Of a DNA stretch of 64,000 bases, positions 41,056 through 49,520 are shown piece after piece; the stretch's first letter is position 1, and every line of letters begins with the position of its first letter. The stretch covers positions 124,001-188,000 of the forward strand of contig JAEWHP010000035.1 in the NCBI GenBank assembly GCA_023387735.1, given 5' to 3'. The notes beneath the pieces are model-generated. The model was not told the origin of the DNA, made no database searches, and was given only the letters and a program-made list of their open reading frames with translations. This DNA comes from Pseudomonadota bacterium (GTDB taxonomy: Bacteria > Pseudomonadota > Alphaproteobacteria > Rhizobiales > Xanthobacteraceae). Position numbers and translations under genes: made by a program.

Positions 41056-42381
41056 CTATCGCCGCGTCGCGCGCTTCAGAAATTCCACCAGCGCGGCGCG
41101 GTCCTGCTCCGAGCCGATGCGCTGCTCGGGCATCTTGGTACCGGGCGTATAGGCCTGCGGCCCAACCTCGAACAGTTTGGAGACCGTCTCGGGCGTCCAG
41201 ACGATATCGAGACGCTTGAGCGCATCGGAGAAATTGTAGCCCGGCGCAGTCGCGATGCGTCGGCCGAAGATGCCTGACAACGTAGGCCCTGCCCTGTTGG
41301 CCTGATCGGCGCCCAGCGTGTGACAGGCGATGCAGGCACGAAAAATATCGGCCCCGCGGTCTCCGGCGTAGGCCGCCAGCGGATCTCCCGTCGTCTCGAC
41401 GAGAACCGTATCGACGGGCTCGCCCGTCGCCGGGTTCCAGCGTCGGATGATATTGTCCGCGCCGCCGGTGAGTATCGTTCGGCCATCGGGCATAAAGGCC
41501 ACCGACCAGACCGGCAGTCCCGGACCGACCAGCGTACGCGCCAGGCTGCGCGCCTTGCGATCGATCACCGCCACCGCACCGCCGATGCTGGCGGCCGCGA
41601 CCTGCGCGCCATCGGGCGAGATCGCAATCGAGATCACCGGCCGCGGCACAGCCTGCACCTCGCCTGCGCGCGTGCCGTTCCCGGCGATGAAGTACACCTT
41701 GCCGTCGGCGCCACCGACCGCGATTTCACCGTCGGCGCCGACTGCGACGCTGTTGAGCGGCGTCGGCATCACAACGACCGTCGGCGGCTGCGAACCGGAC
41801 AGCGGCCAGATGCGGACGCTCTGGTCATAGCTGACGCTGACCACCGCGCGACCGTCCGCGGTGAACGCCACGCCGTTGACGTTCTGCGTATGCTCCTCGA
41901 GCACGCGCGGCGCGCCACCCGCGAGCGGCCACAGCCGAACGGTGTGATCCCAGGAAGCCGAAGCTAACGTCATCCCATCGGACGAAGCCGCAAGCGCCAC
42001 GATCGGCGCCGTGTGGCCTTCCAGCACCGCGTCGGGTTCGGGCCTGCCGGAGGTCCAGATCGCAATTCGCCCGTCGGCACCGGCGGTCGCGGTGCGGCCG
42101 TCCCTGAGCCAGGCGACCGCGTTGACGGCGTCGGAATGGAAGCGAAGCACCTGCTCGGCGGCATTGTGCGCCAGCGACCAGCGAATGGCGGTCGAGTCGA
42201 AACTGCCGGAAATCGCGCTCAGCCCGTCGGGAGAAATCGCCAGCGCCCGCACCGGCCCGCCATGGCCGCGCAGTTGCGCGGCGGCGGTAGTTGCCCCGAT
42301 CGACAGGACGGCAAGCGCGAGAAGCGCCGACCGCGCTCCCTTGGCCAGCAATGCGTAGGCGGCAATCACTCGCATGCGCAT
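41056..42381 (-). CDS. WD40 beta-propeller fused to a cytochrome c domain, last gene of the formate dehydrogenase operon
   Basis: Exported protein of 441 aa: a signal peptide (ending T-T-A-A-A-Q), about seven WD40 repeats (for example G-H-G-G-P-V-R-A-L-A-I-S-P-D-G and L-A-S-A-S-W-D-H-T-V-R-L-W-P-L) to about residue 335, then a class I cytochrome c with haem motif C-I-A-C-H near residue 350 and methionine ligand in G-T-K-M-P-E. It ends the operon after DUF971 and the gamma subunit gene. It probably acts as a periplasmic electron carrier or assembly factor for formate oxidation. Confidence 0.85.
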   Translation of the reverse strand: MRMRVIAAYALLAKGARSALLALAVLSIGATTAAAQLRGHGGPVRALAISPDGLSAISGSFDSTAIRWSLAHNAAEQVLRFHSDAVNAVAWLRDGRTATAGADGRIAIWTSGRPEPDAVLEGHTAPIVALAASSDGMTLASASWDHTVRLWPLAGGAPRVLEEHTQNVNGVAFTADGRAVVSVSYDQSVRIWPLSGSQPPTVVVMPTPLNSVAVGADGEIAVGGADGKVYFIAGNGTRAGEVQAVPRPVISIAISPDGAQVAAASIGGAVAVIDRKARSLARTLVGPGLPVWSVAFMPDGRTILTGGADNIIRRWNPATGEPVDTVLVETTGDPLAAYAGDRGADIFRACIACHTLGADQANRAGPTLSGIFGRRIATAPGYNFSDALKRLDIVWTPETVSKLFEVGPQAYTPGTKMPEQRIGSEQDRAALVEFLKRATRR

Positions 42382-42385
42382 CGGC

Positions 42386-42772
42386 CTAGCGCATGCCCGG
42401 TCTGTCGCGGTCGAGGCCCTTGGCCTGGAGATCGTCGAGATAGTCCTGAAAACGCCGCTCGGCGTTCAATCCGAGATCGCGCAGGAATCCCCAGGAGTAG
42501 ATGCCGGTCGAGTGCATGTCGTCGAATCCTAGCCTGACGGCATAGTTACCGACGGAATCGACCGAAAGAATGGTGACGTTGCGCTTGCCGCCGACGGTCT
42601 TGCGCTCGGCCTCGGAATGCCCCTGCACTTCGGCGGACGGGCTGGTGACCCGAAGGAGTTCCGCTGGTAGATCAAAGATCCTGCCGTCGTCGAACGACAC
42701 CTGCAGCGCGCGGCGGTCCTTCAACAGCCGGATCTCGACCGGCCATGCCACGCTGACGTCGGGCGTGCGCAC
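42386..42772 (-). CDS. DUF971-family protein (gamma-butyrobetaine hydroxylase-like N-terminal domain)
   Basis: Protein of 128 aa. The stretch L-Q-V-S-F-D-D-G-R-I-F-D-L-P-A-E-L-L-R-V-x-S-P-S-A-E-V-Q-G-H is the DUF971 signature and the later G-N-Y-A-V-R-L-G-F-D-D-M-H-S-T-G-I-Y-S-W is also conserved. DUF971 domains also occur in Fe-S cluster-related proteins including some Mrp relatives, which fits a maturation role for formate dehydrogenase. The start is GTG at 42772, next to the stop of the 51-aa gene. Confidence 0.88.
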   Translation of the reverse strand: MRTPDVSVAWPVEIRLLKDRRALQVSFDDGRIFDLPAELLRVTSPSAEVQGHSEAERKTVGGKRNVTILSVDSVGNYAVRLGFDDMHSTGIYSWGFLRDLGLNAERRFQDYLDDLQAKGLDRDRPGMR

Positions 42773-42780
42773 CGCCGGCG

Positions 42781-42936
42781 TCAGCTCGGCCCGATCAGAT
42801 TATGGCCGGGATCGCCGACCCTGGCGCCGCTCGTGGAATAGGCGACGGAACTCGACTCCTGGAAGGTATTGAGCACCATCGCAACACCAACGGCGGCAAG
42901 GAACGAAAACCCCAGCGCCGCAAAAAAGACTTTCAT
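42781..42936 (-). CDS. 51-residue single-pass membrane peptide in the formate dehydrogenase operon
   Basis: A short gene on the operon strand. It begins M-K-V-F-F-A-A-L-G-F-S-F-L-A-A-V-G-V-A-M, a single transmembrane helix, and ends with a soluble tail containing S-G-A-R-V-G-D-P-G-H-N-L-I-G. The ribosome site GAGGAAGG is good. It lies between the gamma subunit gene (starts 44017, ends 42992) and the DUF971 gene, with an 8-nt gap to the latter. Small helical peptides of this kind often stabilise membrane subunits; a role with the cytochrome b subunit is inference. Confidence 0.75.
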   Translation of the reverse strand: MKVFFAALGFSFLAAVGVAMVLNTFQESSSVAYSTSGARVGDPGHNLIGPS

Positions 42937-42991
42937 GGTCCTTCCTCACATTTGACTTGAGCCGGCTCACATTTCACGTGAGCCGGACCGA

Positions 42992-44017
42992 CTATTCAGC
43001 CGGGACGGCATGCGGCGTACGGTCGGGCGGCGCGCCCGCCTTGCGCTGCTGTTCATCGGCCCAGAGCGAATGGTGCTCCTTGGCCCAGTTCACGTCGACC
43101 TCGCCGGTTCCCATCGCGTCGAACGCACCTTCCATTCCAACCGAGCCGATATAGATGTGCGCCAGCATCGCGGCGATGAAGAGCATCGCGATCACGGCAT
43201 GGATCACTGTCCAGAACTGCAGCGCGGTGACGTTCCCCGGCAGATACGGGAAGATCAGGAACCAGCCGGATACCGACATCAGCGCACCGCCGATGATCAC
43301 GATCCAGAAAATGCCCTTCTGGCCGGCATTGAAGCGCTTGGCCGGCGGATGCTTGTCGTTGGCGAGAATGCCGCCGCCCTGCTTGATCCACTCCAGGTCG
43401 ACCTTGCCCGGGATGTTGTCCTTGATCCAGATCAGGAACATGATCACGAGACCCAGCATGAACGGGAACGCCAAATAATTATGCGCGAGCTTGGCCCAGG
43501 CCGACATGCTCGCAAAGGCTTCCGGTCCGAACAGCGGCAGGATCAGCGTGCGGCCAAAACTCACGTTCAGGCCTGACAGCGCCAGGATGATGAAGCAGCT
43601 CGCCGTCAGCCAATGGGTGAAACGCTCGAAGCTCGCAAACCGCAGGATCGTCCTGCCCGAAAAACCCCGCTGCAGCCGGATGCGGCCGCGCACCATCATG
43701 AAAATCGCCAGCAGCGCCAGCATTCCGAGAATGGAGACACCCCCGATCCATGGCAGCTTGCTGCGATGGAAGTCGCGCCAGTCACGGCCGGCGGGCTGGA
43801 TCAGGCTGGATGCCATCCGGTCGGGAATGGAGACACGCCCGCTGATCTTGTCGCCCTCCTTCAGCGCATTCAGGAGTTTGTCCTCCTGAACCGCCTCGGC
43901 GGTCGGCTTGAAGGAAATCTGCGCCGCCGCGGGATGGCTGAGCACGAACAGCAGCGCGAACGCCGCAAACAGCGGGGCGAAGATCGCGAGCTTGAGAGAT
44001 GAAAGTGAGCCTGGCAT
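42992..44017 (-). CDS. Formate dehydrogenase gamma subunit (cytochrome b556)
   Basis: Membrane subunit of 341 aa. After a signal peptide (about 1-30, ending H-P-A-A-A-Q) and a periplasmic stretch there are four to five hydrophobic helices with histidines expected to bind haem b (for example F-T-H-W-L-T-A, K-L-A-H-N-Y-L-A-F and V-I-H-A-V-I-A-M-L-F-I). It resembles FdoI/FdnI with an N-terminal extension. It hands formate electrons to the quinone pool. ATG at 44017 is preferred over the GTG two codons upstream. Confidence 0.93.
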   Translation of the reverse strand: MPGSLSSLKLAIFAPLFAAFALLFVLSHPAAAQISFKPTAEAVQEDKLLNALKEGDKISGRVSIPDRMASSLIQPAGRDWRDFHRSKLPWIGGVSILGMLALLAIFMMVRGRIRLQRGFSGRTILRFASFERFTHWLTASCFIILALSGLNVSFGRTLILPLFGPEAFASMSAWAKLAHNYLAFPFMLGLVIMFLIWIKDNIPGKVDLEWIKQGGGILANDKHPPAKRFNAGQKGIFWIVIIGGALMSVSGWFLIFPYLPGNVTALQFWTVIHAVIAMLFIAAMLAHIYIGSVGMEGAFDAMGTGEVDVNWAKEHHSLWADEQQRKAGAPPDRTPHAVPAE

Positions 44018-44083
44018 TTGCACAACGCCTTTCGGTTTCGAATTACGCGAGTGCCGCAGCGCCGAAGTGCTGCGGCCGTGGCA

Positions 44084-44680
44084 TCAGCCGGTCGGTGAAT
44101 CGCTGTAGGCCGTCTTCCAGCCCCACATGCCCGAGCCGTAGCCGCGCTTCATCACGCGCTCCTTGTAGATCTCGGCGATGATCGCGCCGTCTCCGGCGAG
44201 CAGCGACTTGGTCGAGCACATCTCGGCGCAGATCGGCAGCTTGCCCTCGGCGAGGCGGTTGGCGCCGTATTTGGCGTATTCGGCCGGCGTGGAGTCAGCC
44301 TCCGGCCCGCCCGCGCAATAGGTGCACTTGTCCATCTTGCCGCGCGATCCGAAGTTGCCGACCTTCGGATATTGCGGCGCGCCGAACGGACAGGCGTAGA
44401 AGCAGTAACCGCAGCCGATGCAGAGGTCCTTGGAGTGCAGCACCACGCCGTCGGCGGTGGTGTAGAAGCACGACACCGGGCAGACCGCGGCGCAGGGCGC
44501 ATCGGTACAGTGCATGCAGGCCATGGAGACCGAGCGTTCGCCGGGCTTGCCGTCATTGATGGTGACGACGCGGCGGCGGTTGATGCCCCACGGCACTTCA
44601 TGTTCGTTCTTGCAGGCCGTGACGCAGGCGTTGCACTCGATGCAGCGATCGGCATCACAAAGAAATTTGACGCGAGCCAT
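44084..44680 (-). CDS. Formate dehydrogenase beta subunit (four [4Fe-4S] clusters)
   Basis: Ferredoxin-like subunit of 198 aa. Cysteine clusters are C-I-E-C-N-A-C-V-T-A-C, C-T-D-A-P-C-A-A-V-C-P, C-I-G-C-G-Y-C-F-Y-A-C-P-F-G-A-P and the late C-T-Y-C-A-G-G with C-A-E-M-C. It links the alpha catalytic subunit to the cytochrome b subunit. Strong ribosome site GAGAGGAG precedes the ATG, 15 nt after the alpha subunit stop. Confidence 0.95.
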   Translation of the reverse strand: MARVKFLCDADRCIECNACVTACKNEHEVPWGINRRRVVTINDGKPGERSVSMACMHCTDAPCAAVCPVSCFYTTADGVVLHSKDLCIGCGYCFYACPFGAPQYPKVGNFGSRGKMDKCTYCAGGPEADSTPAEYAKYGANRLAEGKLPICAEMCSTKSLLAGDGAIIAEIYKERVMKRGYGSGMWGWKTAYSDSPTG

Positions 44681-44695
44681 GATCTATTTCTCCTC

Positions 44696-47662
44696 TCACG
44701 CCGCTTGAATCTGGCACAGGGTCACCTTGCCCTCGTGCATGCCGGTCACCGGATCGTAGCCGTACGAAGTGATCGTATTGACGCTTTCGCCGAGCACGAT
44801 CGGATCGGCCCCCTTCGGGTATTTGCTGCGCTGATCGACGCCCTGGAAGTAGCCGGAGAAGTGGAATGGCATGAACGCCACGCCCTTGCCGACACGATCG
44901 GTCACCAGCGCCTTGACCCGCGCCTTCGAGCCGTTTTCAGGACCGGTCACCCAGACCCAGGCGCCATCCTTGATGCCGCGCTCGGAAGCGTCCGAAGTGT
45001 TGACCTCGACGAACATGTCCTGCTGCAATTCGGCAAGCCATTTGTTCGACCGGGTCTCTTCGCCGCCGCCCTCGTATTCGACCAGGCGTCCCGAGGTCAG
45101 GATGATCGGGAATTGCTTGGCAAGTCCCTTCTCCACCGCGGCCTTCTGGATCGAGAAGCCGAGATTGGCCATGCGGAACTGACGGCCATCCGGACGCGTC
45201 GGATATTTGGCGACGAGATCGGGACGTGCCGTGTAGATCGGTTCGCGATGCACCGGCACGGGATCGGGCAGATTCCACGCCACCGCGCGCGCCTTGCCGT
45301 TGCCATACGCCATCACGCCATGTTCGAGCGTGACGCGAATGATGCCGCCGGAAAGGTCGACCGCCCAGCCGACGCTGTCGGGATTATTGCCGCCGATCTT
45401 CTGGATCGTCGCCAGTTCGGCTTCGGTGAGGTCCTTGTCCCAGCCGAGCTTCTTGAGCACGCCGTAGGTGAACTCGGGATAGCCGTCGGTCAGCTCCGAT
45501 CCCTTGCTGTAGGAGCCTTCGGACAGCAGGTTGACGTTCTTCACCGAACCGTCCGGCTGCTTCTCCTCGTACATCACGCCGAAGCGGGCGCGGAACGTGC
45601 CGCCGCCGTCCTTGGCGTGCAGGTTGGTGTTGTAGAGCGTGTGCGTGCCCGGATGCTTGATCTGCGGCGTGCCCCAGCACGGCCACGGCAGGCCGTAATA
45701 GTCGCCGCCGATCTCGGGTTCGTCGGCCTTGGCGCGCAGCGTCACCAGGTCGAACTTGCCCTGGTTGTTCATGTGCGCCTTCAATCGCTCCGGCGACTGG
45801 CCGGAATAGCCGGTCGAGAAGCCGCCGCGGTTGATTTCCCGCAGCACATCCTCGGGCAGCGGACGATTGTTCTCCACCTTGATGTTCTTGAACATCCGAT
45901 CGGCAAAACCAAGCTTCGCCGAAAGCCGGTAGATGATCTCGTAATCGTCCTTCGATTCGAATATCGGCTTGACGATCTGCTCGCCCCACTGGATCGAGCG
46001 GTTGGAAGCCGTGCGCGAGCCCGAGGTCTCGAACTGCGTGCAGGCCGGCAGCAGGTAGGTGCCGTTCTTGCGCTCGGAGATCGCGGCGAAGGTGGTCGGA
46101 TGCGGATCGGCGACCACGAGCAATTCCAGCTTCTCCAGGCCCTTCACCATTTCGGTCATGCGCGGCACGGTATTGCCGCCGTGACCCATGACGACCACGC
46201 CCTTCACGGCGTCGCGCTGGTCGACGTCATCGGGGTTGGCGAGCGTCGCATCGAACCAGCGGGTCCACGGGATGCCCGGCAATTCCATGTTCTGCTTGCG
46301 GTTACGGGCGGGACGGCCCGCCTTGGCCGGCACTTCATCGAAGCGCGCCTGCAGGTAGTCGTACTCGACCTCCCAGACCCGCGCCCAATGCTTCCAGGCG
46401 CCCTCGACCAGGCCGTAGTAGAGCGGCAGGGTCGTGATATCGAGGCCGATATCGGTCGCGCCCTGCACGTTGCAGTGGCCGCGGAAGATGTTGGCACCGC
46501 CGCCGAACGTGCCGACATTGCCGGTCGCCAGCAGCAGGTTGCAATACGCACGGACGTTGGCCGTACCGACGGTGTGCTGGGTGCCGCCCATGCACCAGAT
46601 GAAGGTCGACGGCTTCTGCTTGGCGAAAGTCTCGGCGACCTTCTTCATCTGCTCGCCGGGAATCCCGGTGACGCGCTCGACTTCCTCCGGCGTCCACTTC
46701 GCGACTTCGGCGCGGATCTGATCCATGCCGTATACGCGCTGCTTGATGAATTCCTTGTCTTCCCAGCCATTGTTGAAGATGTGGTGCAGCATGCCCCAGA
46801 TCACGGCGATGTCGGTGCCGCTGCGGAACCGGACATATTCGGTGGCGTGAGCGGCCGTGCGGGTGAAGCGCGGATCGAGCACGAACACGTTGGCGCGGTT
46901 GAGCTCCTTGCCGGTCAGGATGTGCTGCAGCGAAACCGGATGCGCTTCGGCGGCATTCGAGCCCATGAAGACGATGGTCTTCGAGTTCCGGATGTCGTTG
47001 TAGGAGTTGGTCATCGCGCCGTAGCCCCAGGTATTAGCAACGCCGGCGACGGTGGTCGAGTGGCAGATGCGGGCCTGGTGATCGATCGAATTGGTCCCCC
47101 AGAAGGCCGCGAATTTGCGGAACAGATAGCCGCCTTCATTGGAGAATTTCGCCGAGCCCAGCAGGTAGACCGAGTCGGCGCCGGACTTGGCGCGGATCTC
47201 GAGCATCTTGTCGCCGATCTCGTTGATGGCCTGATCCCACGAGATCTTCTGCCATTCGCCGTTGACCAGCTTCATCGGGAATTTCAGGCGGCGGTCGCCG
47301 TGCACGAGTTCGCGCACCGACGCGCCCTTGGCGCAATGCGAACCGCGGTTGATCGGAGAGTCCCAGGCCGGCTCCTGGCCGACCCAGACGCCGTTCTGCA
47401 CTTCGGCGATGACGGTGCAACCGACCGAGCAATGCGTGCAGATATTCTTTTTGATTTCCGTCGGCGCGCCGACGATCTTCGGGCCGGCCTGCGCCTTGCG
47501 CACGGAGCCGAGCGGCATCAATCCGATCGCGGCGCCGGCACCGGCAGCCAAACCGGAGCGTCGCAGGAACGTACGGCGGTCGAGAACGCCAGACGCGAGA
47601 CCGGCGGCGACACCCTGCAAACGCGCCCTGCCCGCGGATCCTTCTTTTCGCTTGGTCAACAT
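44696..47662 (-). CDS. Formate dehydrogenase alpha subunit (molybdopterin, Cys at the Sec position)
   Basis: Catalytic subunit of 988 aa, complete. A twin-arginine signal (R-R-T-F-L-R-R-S-G, about residues 29-37) sends the folded enzyme to the periplasm. The Fe-S motif C-T-H-C-S-V-G-C-T follows near residue 75. The residue equivalent to E. coli selenocysteine lies in Q-A-R-I-C-H-S-T-T-V and is cysteine, so no UGA recoding is needed. The molybdopterin stretches (for example M-G-S-N-A-A-E-A-H-P) are intact. Oxidises formate to CO2, with electrons passing through the beta and gamma subunits. Confidence 0.96.
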   Translation of the reverse strand: MLTKRKEGSAGRARLQGVAAGLASGVLDRRTFLRRSGLAAGAGAAIGLMPLGSVRKAQAGPKIVGAPTEIKKNICTHCSVGCTVIAEVQNGVWVGQEPAWDSPINRGSHCAKGASVRELVHGDRRLKFPMKLVNGEWQKISWDQAINEIGDKMLEIRAKSGADSVYLLGSAKFSNEGGYLFRKFAAFWGTNSIDHQARICHSTTVAGVANTWGYGAMTNSYNDIRNSKTIVFMGSNAAEAHPVSLQHILTGKELNRANVFVLDPRFTRTAAHATEYVRFRSGTDIAVIWGMLHHIFNNGWEDKEFIKQRVYGMDQIRAEVAKWTPEEVERVTGIPGEQMKKVAETFAKQKPSTFIWCMGGTQHTVGTANVRAYCNLLLATGNVGTFGGGANIFRGHCNVQGATDIGLDITTLPLYYGLVEGAWKHWARVWEVEYDYLQARFDEVPAKAGRPARNRKQNMELPGIPWTRWFDATLANPDDVDQRDAVKGVVVMGHGGNTVPRMTEMVKGLEKLELLVVADPHPTTFAAISERKNGTYLLPACTQFETSGSRTASNRSIQWGEQIVKPIFESKDDYEIIYRLSAKLGFADRMFKNIKVENNRPLPEDVLREINRGGFSTGYSGQSPERLKAHMNNQGKFDLVTLRAKADEPEIGGDYYGLPWPCWGTPQIKHPGTHTLYNTNLHAKDGGGTFRARFGVMYEEKQPDGSVKNVNLLSEGSYSKGSELTDGYPEFTYGVLKKLGWDKDLTEAELATIQKIGGNNPDSVGWAVDLSGGIIRVTLEHGVMAYGNGKARAVAWNLPDPVPVHREPIYTARPDLVAKYPTRPDGRQFRMANLGFSIQKAAVEKGLAKQFPIILTSGRLVEYEGGGEETRSNKWLAELQQDMFVEVNTSDASERGIKDGAWVWVTGPENGSKARVKALVTDRVGKGVAFMPFHFSGYFQGVDQRSKYPKGADPIVLGESVNTITSYGYDPVTGMHEGKVTLCQIQAA

Positions 47663-47675
47663 TTGCTTCGTCCCA

Positions 47676-47888
47676 TCAATAGCGATTGACGCGATAGAAA
47701 TTCTTGACGTGGTCGGTTTCCTTGTAGCGCGCCTTGACGCGCTCGGATTGCGACTCGTCCGCCTCGGCTTCGCTGCCTGCGAGCGGCACGACAGCCGCCG
47801 CCGCGACGGCCGACCCGCCCATCAGGAACAGGCTGCGCCGGTCGACGCCTGAAGACGGCGCCTTGCCCTTGTCAGATGGCTTACTCAT
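47676..47888 (-). CDS. Small Tat-signal formate dehydrogenase-associated protein (FdhX-like)
   Basis: Protein of 70 aa with a twin-arginine signal V-D-R-R-S-L-F-L-M-G-G and a short C-terminal tail containing Y-K-E-T-D-H-V-K-N-F-Y-R-V-N-R-Y. Small proteins with this tail are found immediately upstream of formate dehydrogenase alpha genes in many alpha- and betaproteobacteria. The gene is 13 nt upstream of fdh alpha with an AGAGGAG ribosome site. Possibly a fourth subunit or an export companion. Confidence 0.87.
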   Translation of the reverse strand: MSKPSDKGKAPSSGVDRRSLFLMGGSAVAAAAVVPLAGSEAEADESQSERVKARYKETDHVKNFYRVNRY

Positions 47889-47919
47889 TGCAATCTCCTC
47901 TTAAGGCTTGCCTTTACCG

Positions 47920-48708
47920 TCACTCGGACAGCGTGAAGGCCTCCGATTCCAATTCCATGAAGACACGGCCGACGCGGCCGACCGCGCGGTAGAACGGCGC
48001 CGATTGCGACATCTCGAGGTCCGCGAACATTCGCGCCGCCCACGGCTTGAGATGACGATCGAAGAAGCGCGACTGCTGCGCGAAGTCAGCGTCGAAATCG
48101 CCGCGCGCCAATCCCGCCATGACCTCGAGCAGGATCGCGACGTGATCTTCCGGCTCCCGCGAGGTGCCTGCGCGCTCGATCCCGAGCGCATCGAGATCCT
48201 CGCGCACCCGCGCCAGCGGCCGCTCGTGCAGGAAACCGGTCAGATAATAGGACGCATAGGGAAGCAGTTCGCCGCGGCCGAGCCCGATGAAGAGATCGAA
48301 GAACTCCTTGCTGACGGCGCGGTCGTCGGTCGCCGCAGCCGCCGAAGCAAGCTCGATATGCGCCATGCCGAGATCGGAACCGTCGCCCTTCAACATCGCG
48401 ACGCGCCTGAGCGTGTCGGCGTCCGGCGCCTTGCCGAGCAACAGCGACAGCAGGCCGTATTCCGCGGCACGCAGCAGATCGATCTCGTCGATTTCCGGTT
48501 TCGGTGTCACCTGGCTCTCGGATGATCCGTAGAGATCGGGACGGAGTACAAAACGATTCACCTGCGTCAGTGCCTCAACGGCGAGAACCCGCTCCGCGGG
48601 AATTCGCGACCATGCAGAAACAGACGGCTGCGCGATGCCAATTCCCCGCGCCAGCGAAGCGACACCACCTGCTGCTTTGATTGCTAGTTCCAGACCGGTG
48701 TCACGCAT
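47920..48708 (-). CDS. HTH-TorD fusion: formate dehydrogenase maturation chaperone with N-terminal DNA-binding domain
   Basis: Protein of 262 aa in two parts. Residues 1-65 resemble a YdaS-like Cro-type helix-turn-helix (A-G-G-V-A-S-L-A-R-G-I-G-I-A-Q-P-S-V-S-A-W). Residues about 80-262 match the TorD/DmsD chaperone family (E-Y-G-L-L-S-L-L-L-G-K-A-P, Y-A-S-Y-Y-L-T-G-F-L-H-E-R-P-L, E-P-E-D-H-V-A). TorD-type chaperones bind Tat signals of molybdoenzymes, here the alpha subunit. The DNA-binding half suggests it also regulates the operon it begins. ATG at 48708; an in-frame start at 48735 is possible. Confidence 0.87.
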   Translation of the reverse strand: MRDTGLELAIKAAGGVASLARGIGIAQPSVSAWSRIPAERVLAVEALTQVNRFVLRPDLYGSSESQVTPKPEIDEIDLLRAAEYGLLSLLLGKAPDADTLRRVAMLKGDGSDLGMAHIELASAAAATDDRAVSKEFFDLFIGLGRGELLPYASYYLTGFLHERPLARVREDLDALGIERAGTSREPEDHVAILLEVMAGLARGDFDADFAQQSRFFDRHLKPWAARMFADLEMSQSAPFYRAVGRVGRVFMELESEAFTLSE

Positions 48709-48793
48709 GGTGCTACCGATTTCTCCCCCGCCCACCCGTGTCCCTCGGGCTACTCAACTTAGAACTGGAATTATTCCAAGGAGGAATCTCTAA

Positions 48794-48810
48794 CATAGGC
48801 TTTGCCTATG
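48794..48810. promoter_or_regulatory. 17-bp palindrome upstream of the HTH-TorD gene
   Basis: CATAGGC (48794-48800), TTT, GCCTATG (48804-48810) is a perfect 7-bp inverted repeat with a 3-base centre in the 119-nt gap upstream of the HTH-TorD gene, about 86 bp before its ATG. It sits in an AT-rich patch next to a run of A/T. Candidate operator for the Cro-like domain of that protein; a weak terminator hairpin for the upstream DUF3306 gene is the alternative, but no T run follows. Confidence 0.5.
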
Positions 48811-48827
48811 TCCGAAAAAACTTTTGT

Positions 48828-49520
48828 CTAACCAATCGGCTTTGCGCTGCCATGACGTCGCACCGGCTGCTGCGGCGCAGCGGAACTCGTCGTTTTCTGA
48901 GCGATTTCAGGCGTTGATTCGCCGGCAGCTTTTTCTGTGTCAGAACTGTGTTCCATCGCAGCTGTCGGCTCTTCAATTTGTCTCAAAGACTTAACCTGCG
49001 ATTCATACTGCGCGGCATCGCCGTCGGATGATTGCGCAAGTGTAATGTCCGCCTCATTTCCGGAATTTGGATCGGAATTTGCTGCTTCAACCGCCGGTTG
49101 ACCCATAATTTGCGAAACCATACGTGCGACATCGACGCCTGCGCCCAGTTCGCCACCACCGGGAACTCCGCCCGGCGTGTTCCAGTCATATGCATATTCG
49201 AGTGCAGGATTGACGTAGTTGCGAATCGCCGGATCCAGTGCCCAGGACTTTCGCAGTGCGGCATTCCGCAAGTGCTCCGGCACGCCCTTTTTGAGAAAGG
49301 CGGTGATATCGGTCGTTCCCGTCAACTCCTCAAGCTTGGGCAGGCTGGAAAGATCGAATTCCGGCTCCGCTTCGACTTCGGCAGGCGCTTCGGCCGGGAC
49401 ATTGGACGCAGCAGCGACCGGCGTCTCCTGCTTCGGCTCCGGCTGTCTGGCTTCCTGCTTGCGCTGCGACCAGCGCGCCAGAAAGCCCTTGTCCTGCTCG
49501 GGTCTGTCCGGATCGTTCAT
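48828..49520 (-). CDS. DUF3306 formate dehydrogenase accessory protein
   Basis: Protein of 230 aa. N-terminal F-L-A-R-W-S-Q-R-K-Q-E-A is the usual DUF3306 start. The core F-D-L-S-S-L-P-K-L-E-E-L-T-G-T-T-D-I-T-A-F-L-K-K-G-V-P and W-A-L-D-P-A-I-R-N-Y-V follows, then a long disordered Glu/Ala/Ser tail. It overlaps the DUF3305 gene by 4 nt; the two domains occur together beside formate dehydrogenases. Function unknown. Confidence 0.9.
   Translation of the reverse strand: MNDPDRPEQDKGFLARWSQRKQEARQPEPKQETPVAAASNVPAEAPAEVEAEPEFDLSSLPKLEELTGTTDITAFLKKGVPEHLRNAALRKSWALDPAIRNYVNPALEYAYDWNTPGGVPGGGELGAGVDVARMVSQIMGQPAVEAANSDPNSGNEADITLAQSSDGDAAQYESQVKSLRQIEEPTAAMEHSSDTEKAAGESTPEIAQKTTSSAAPQQPVRRHGSAKPIG

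Noticed and set aside
44696..47662. Possible selenocysteine in formate dehydrogenase
   Set aside because: The position homologous to Sec is a normal cysteine codon (context R-I-C-H-S) and the frame is open throughout.
44372..47689. A 1105-codon open frame on the plus strand opposite the formate dehydrogenase alpha and beta genes
   Set aside because: It is the antisense of a clearly real gene pair. Its composition (His/Arg/Leu/Ala-rich with no domain) is that of a GC-rich shadow frame, and it has no ribosome site.
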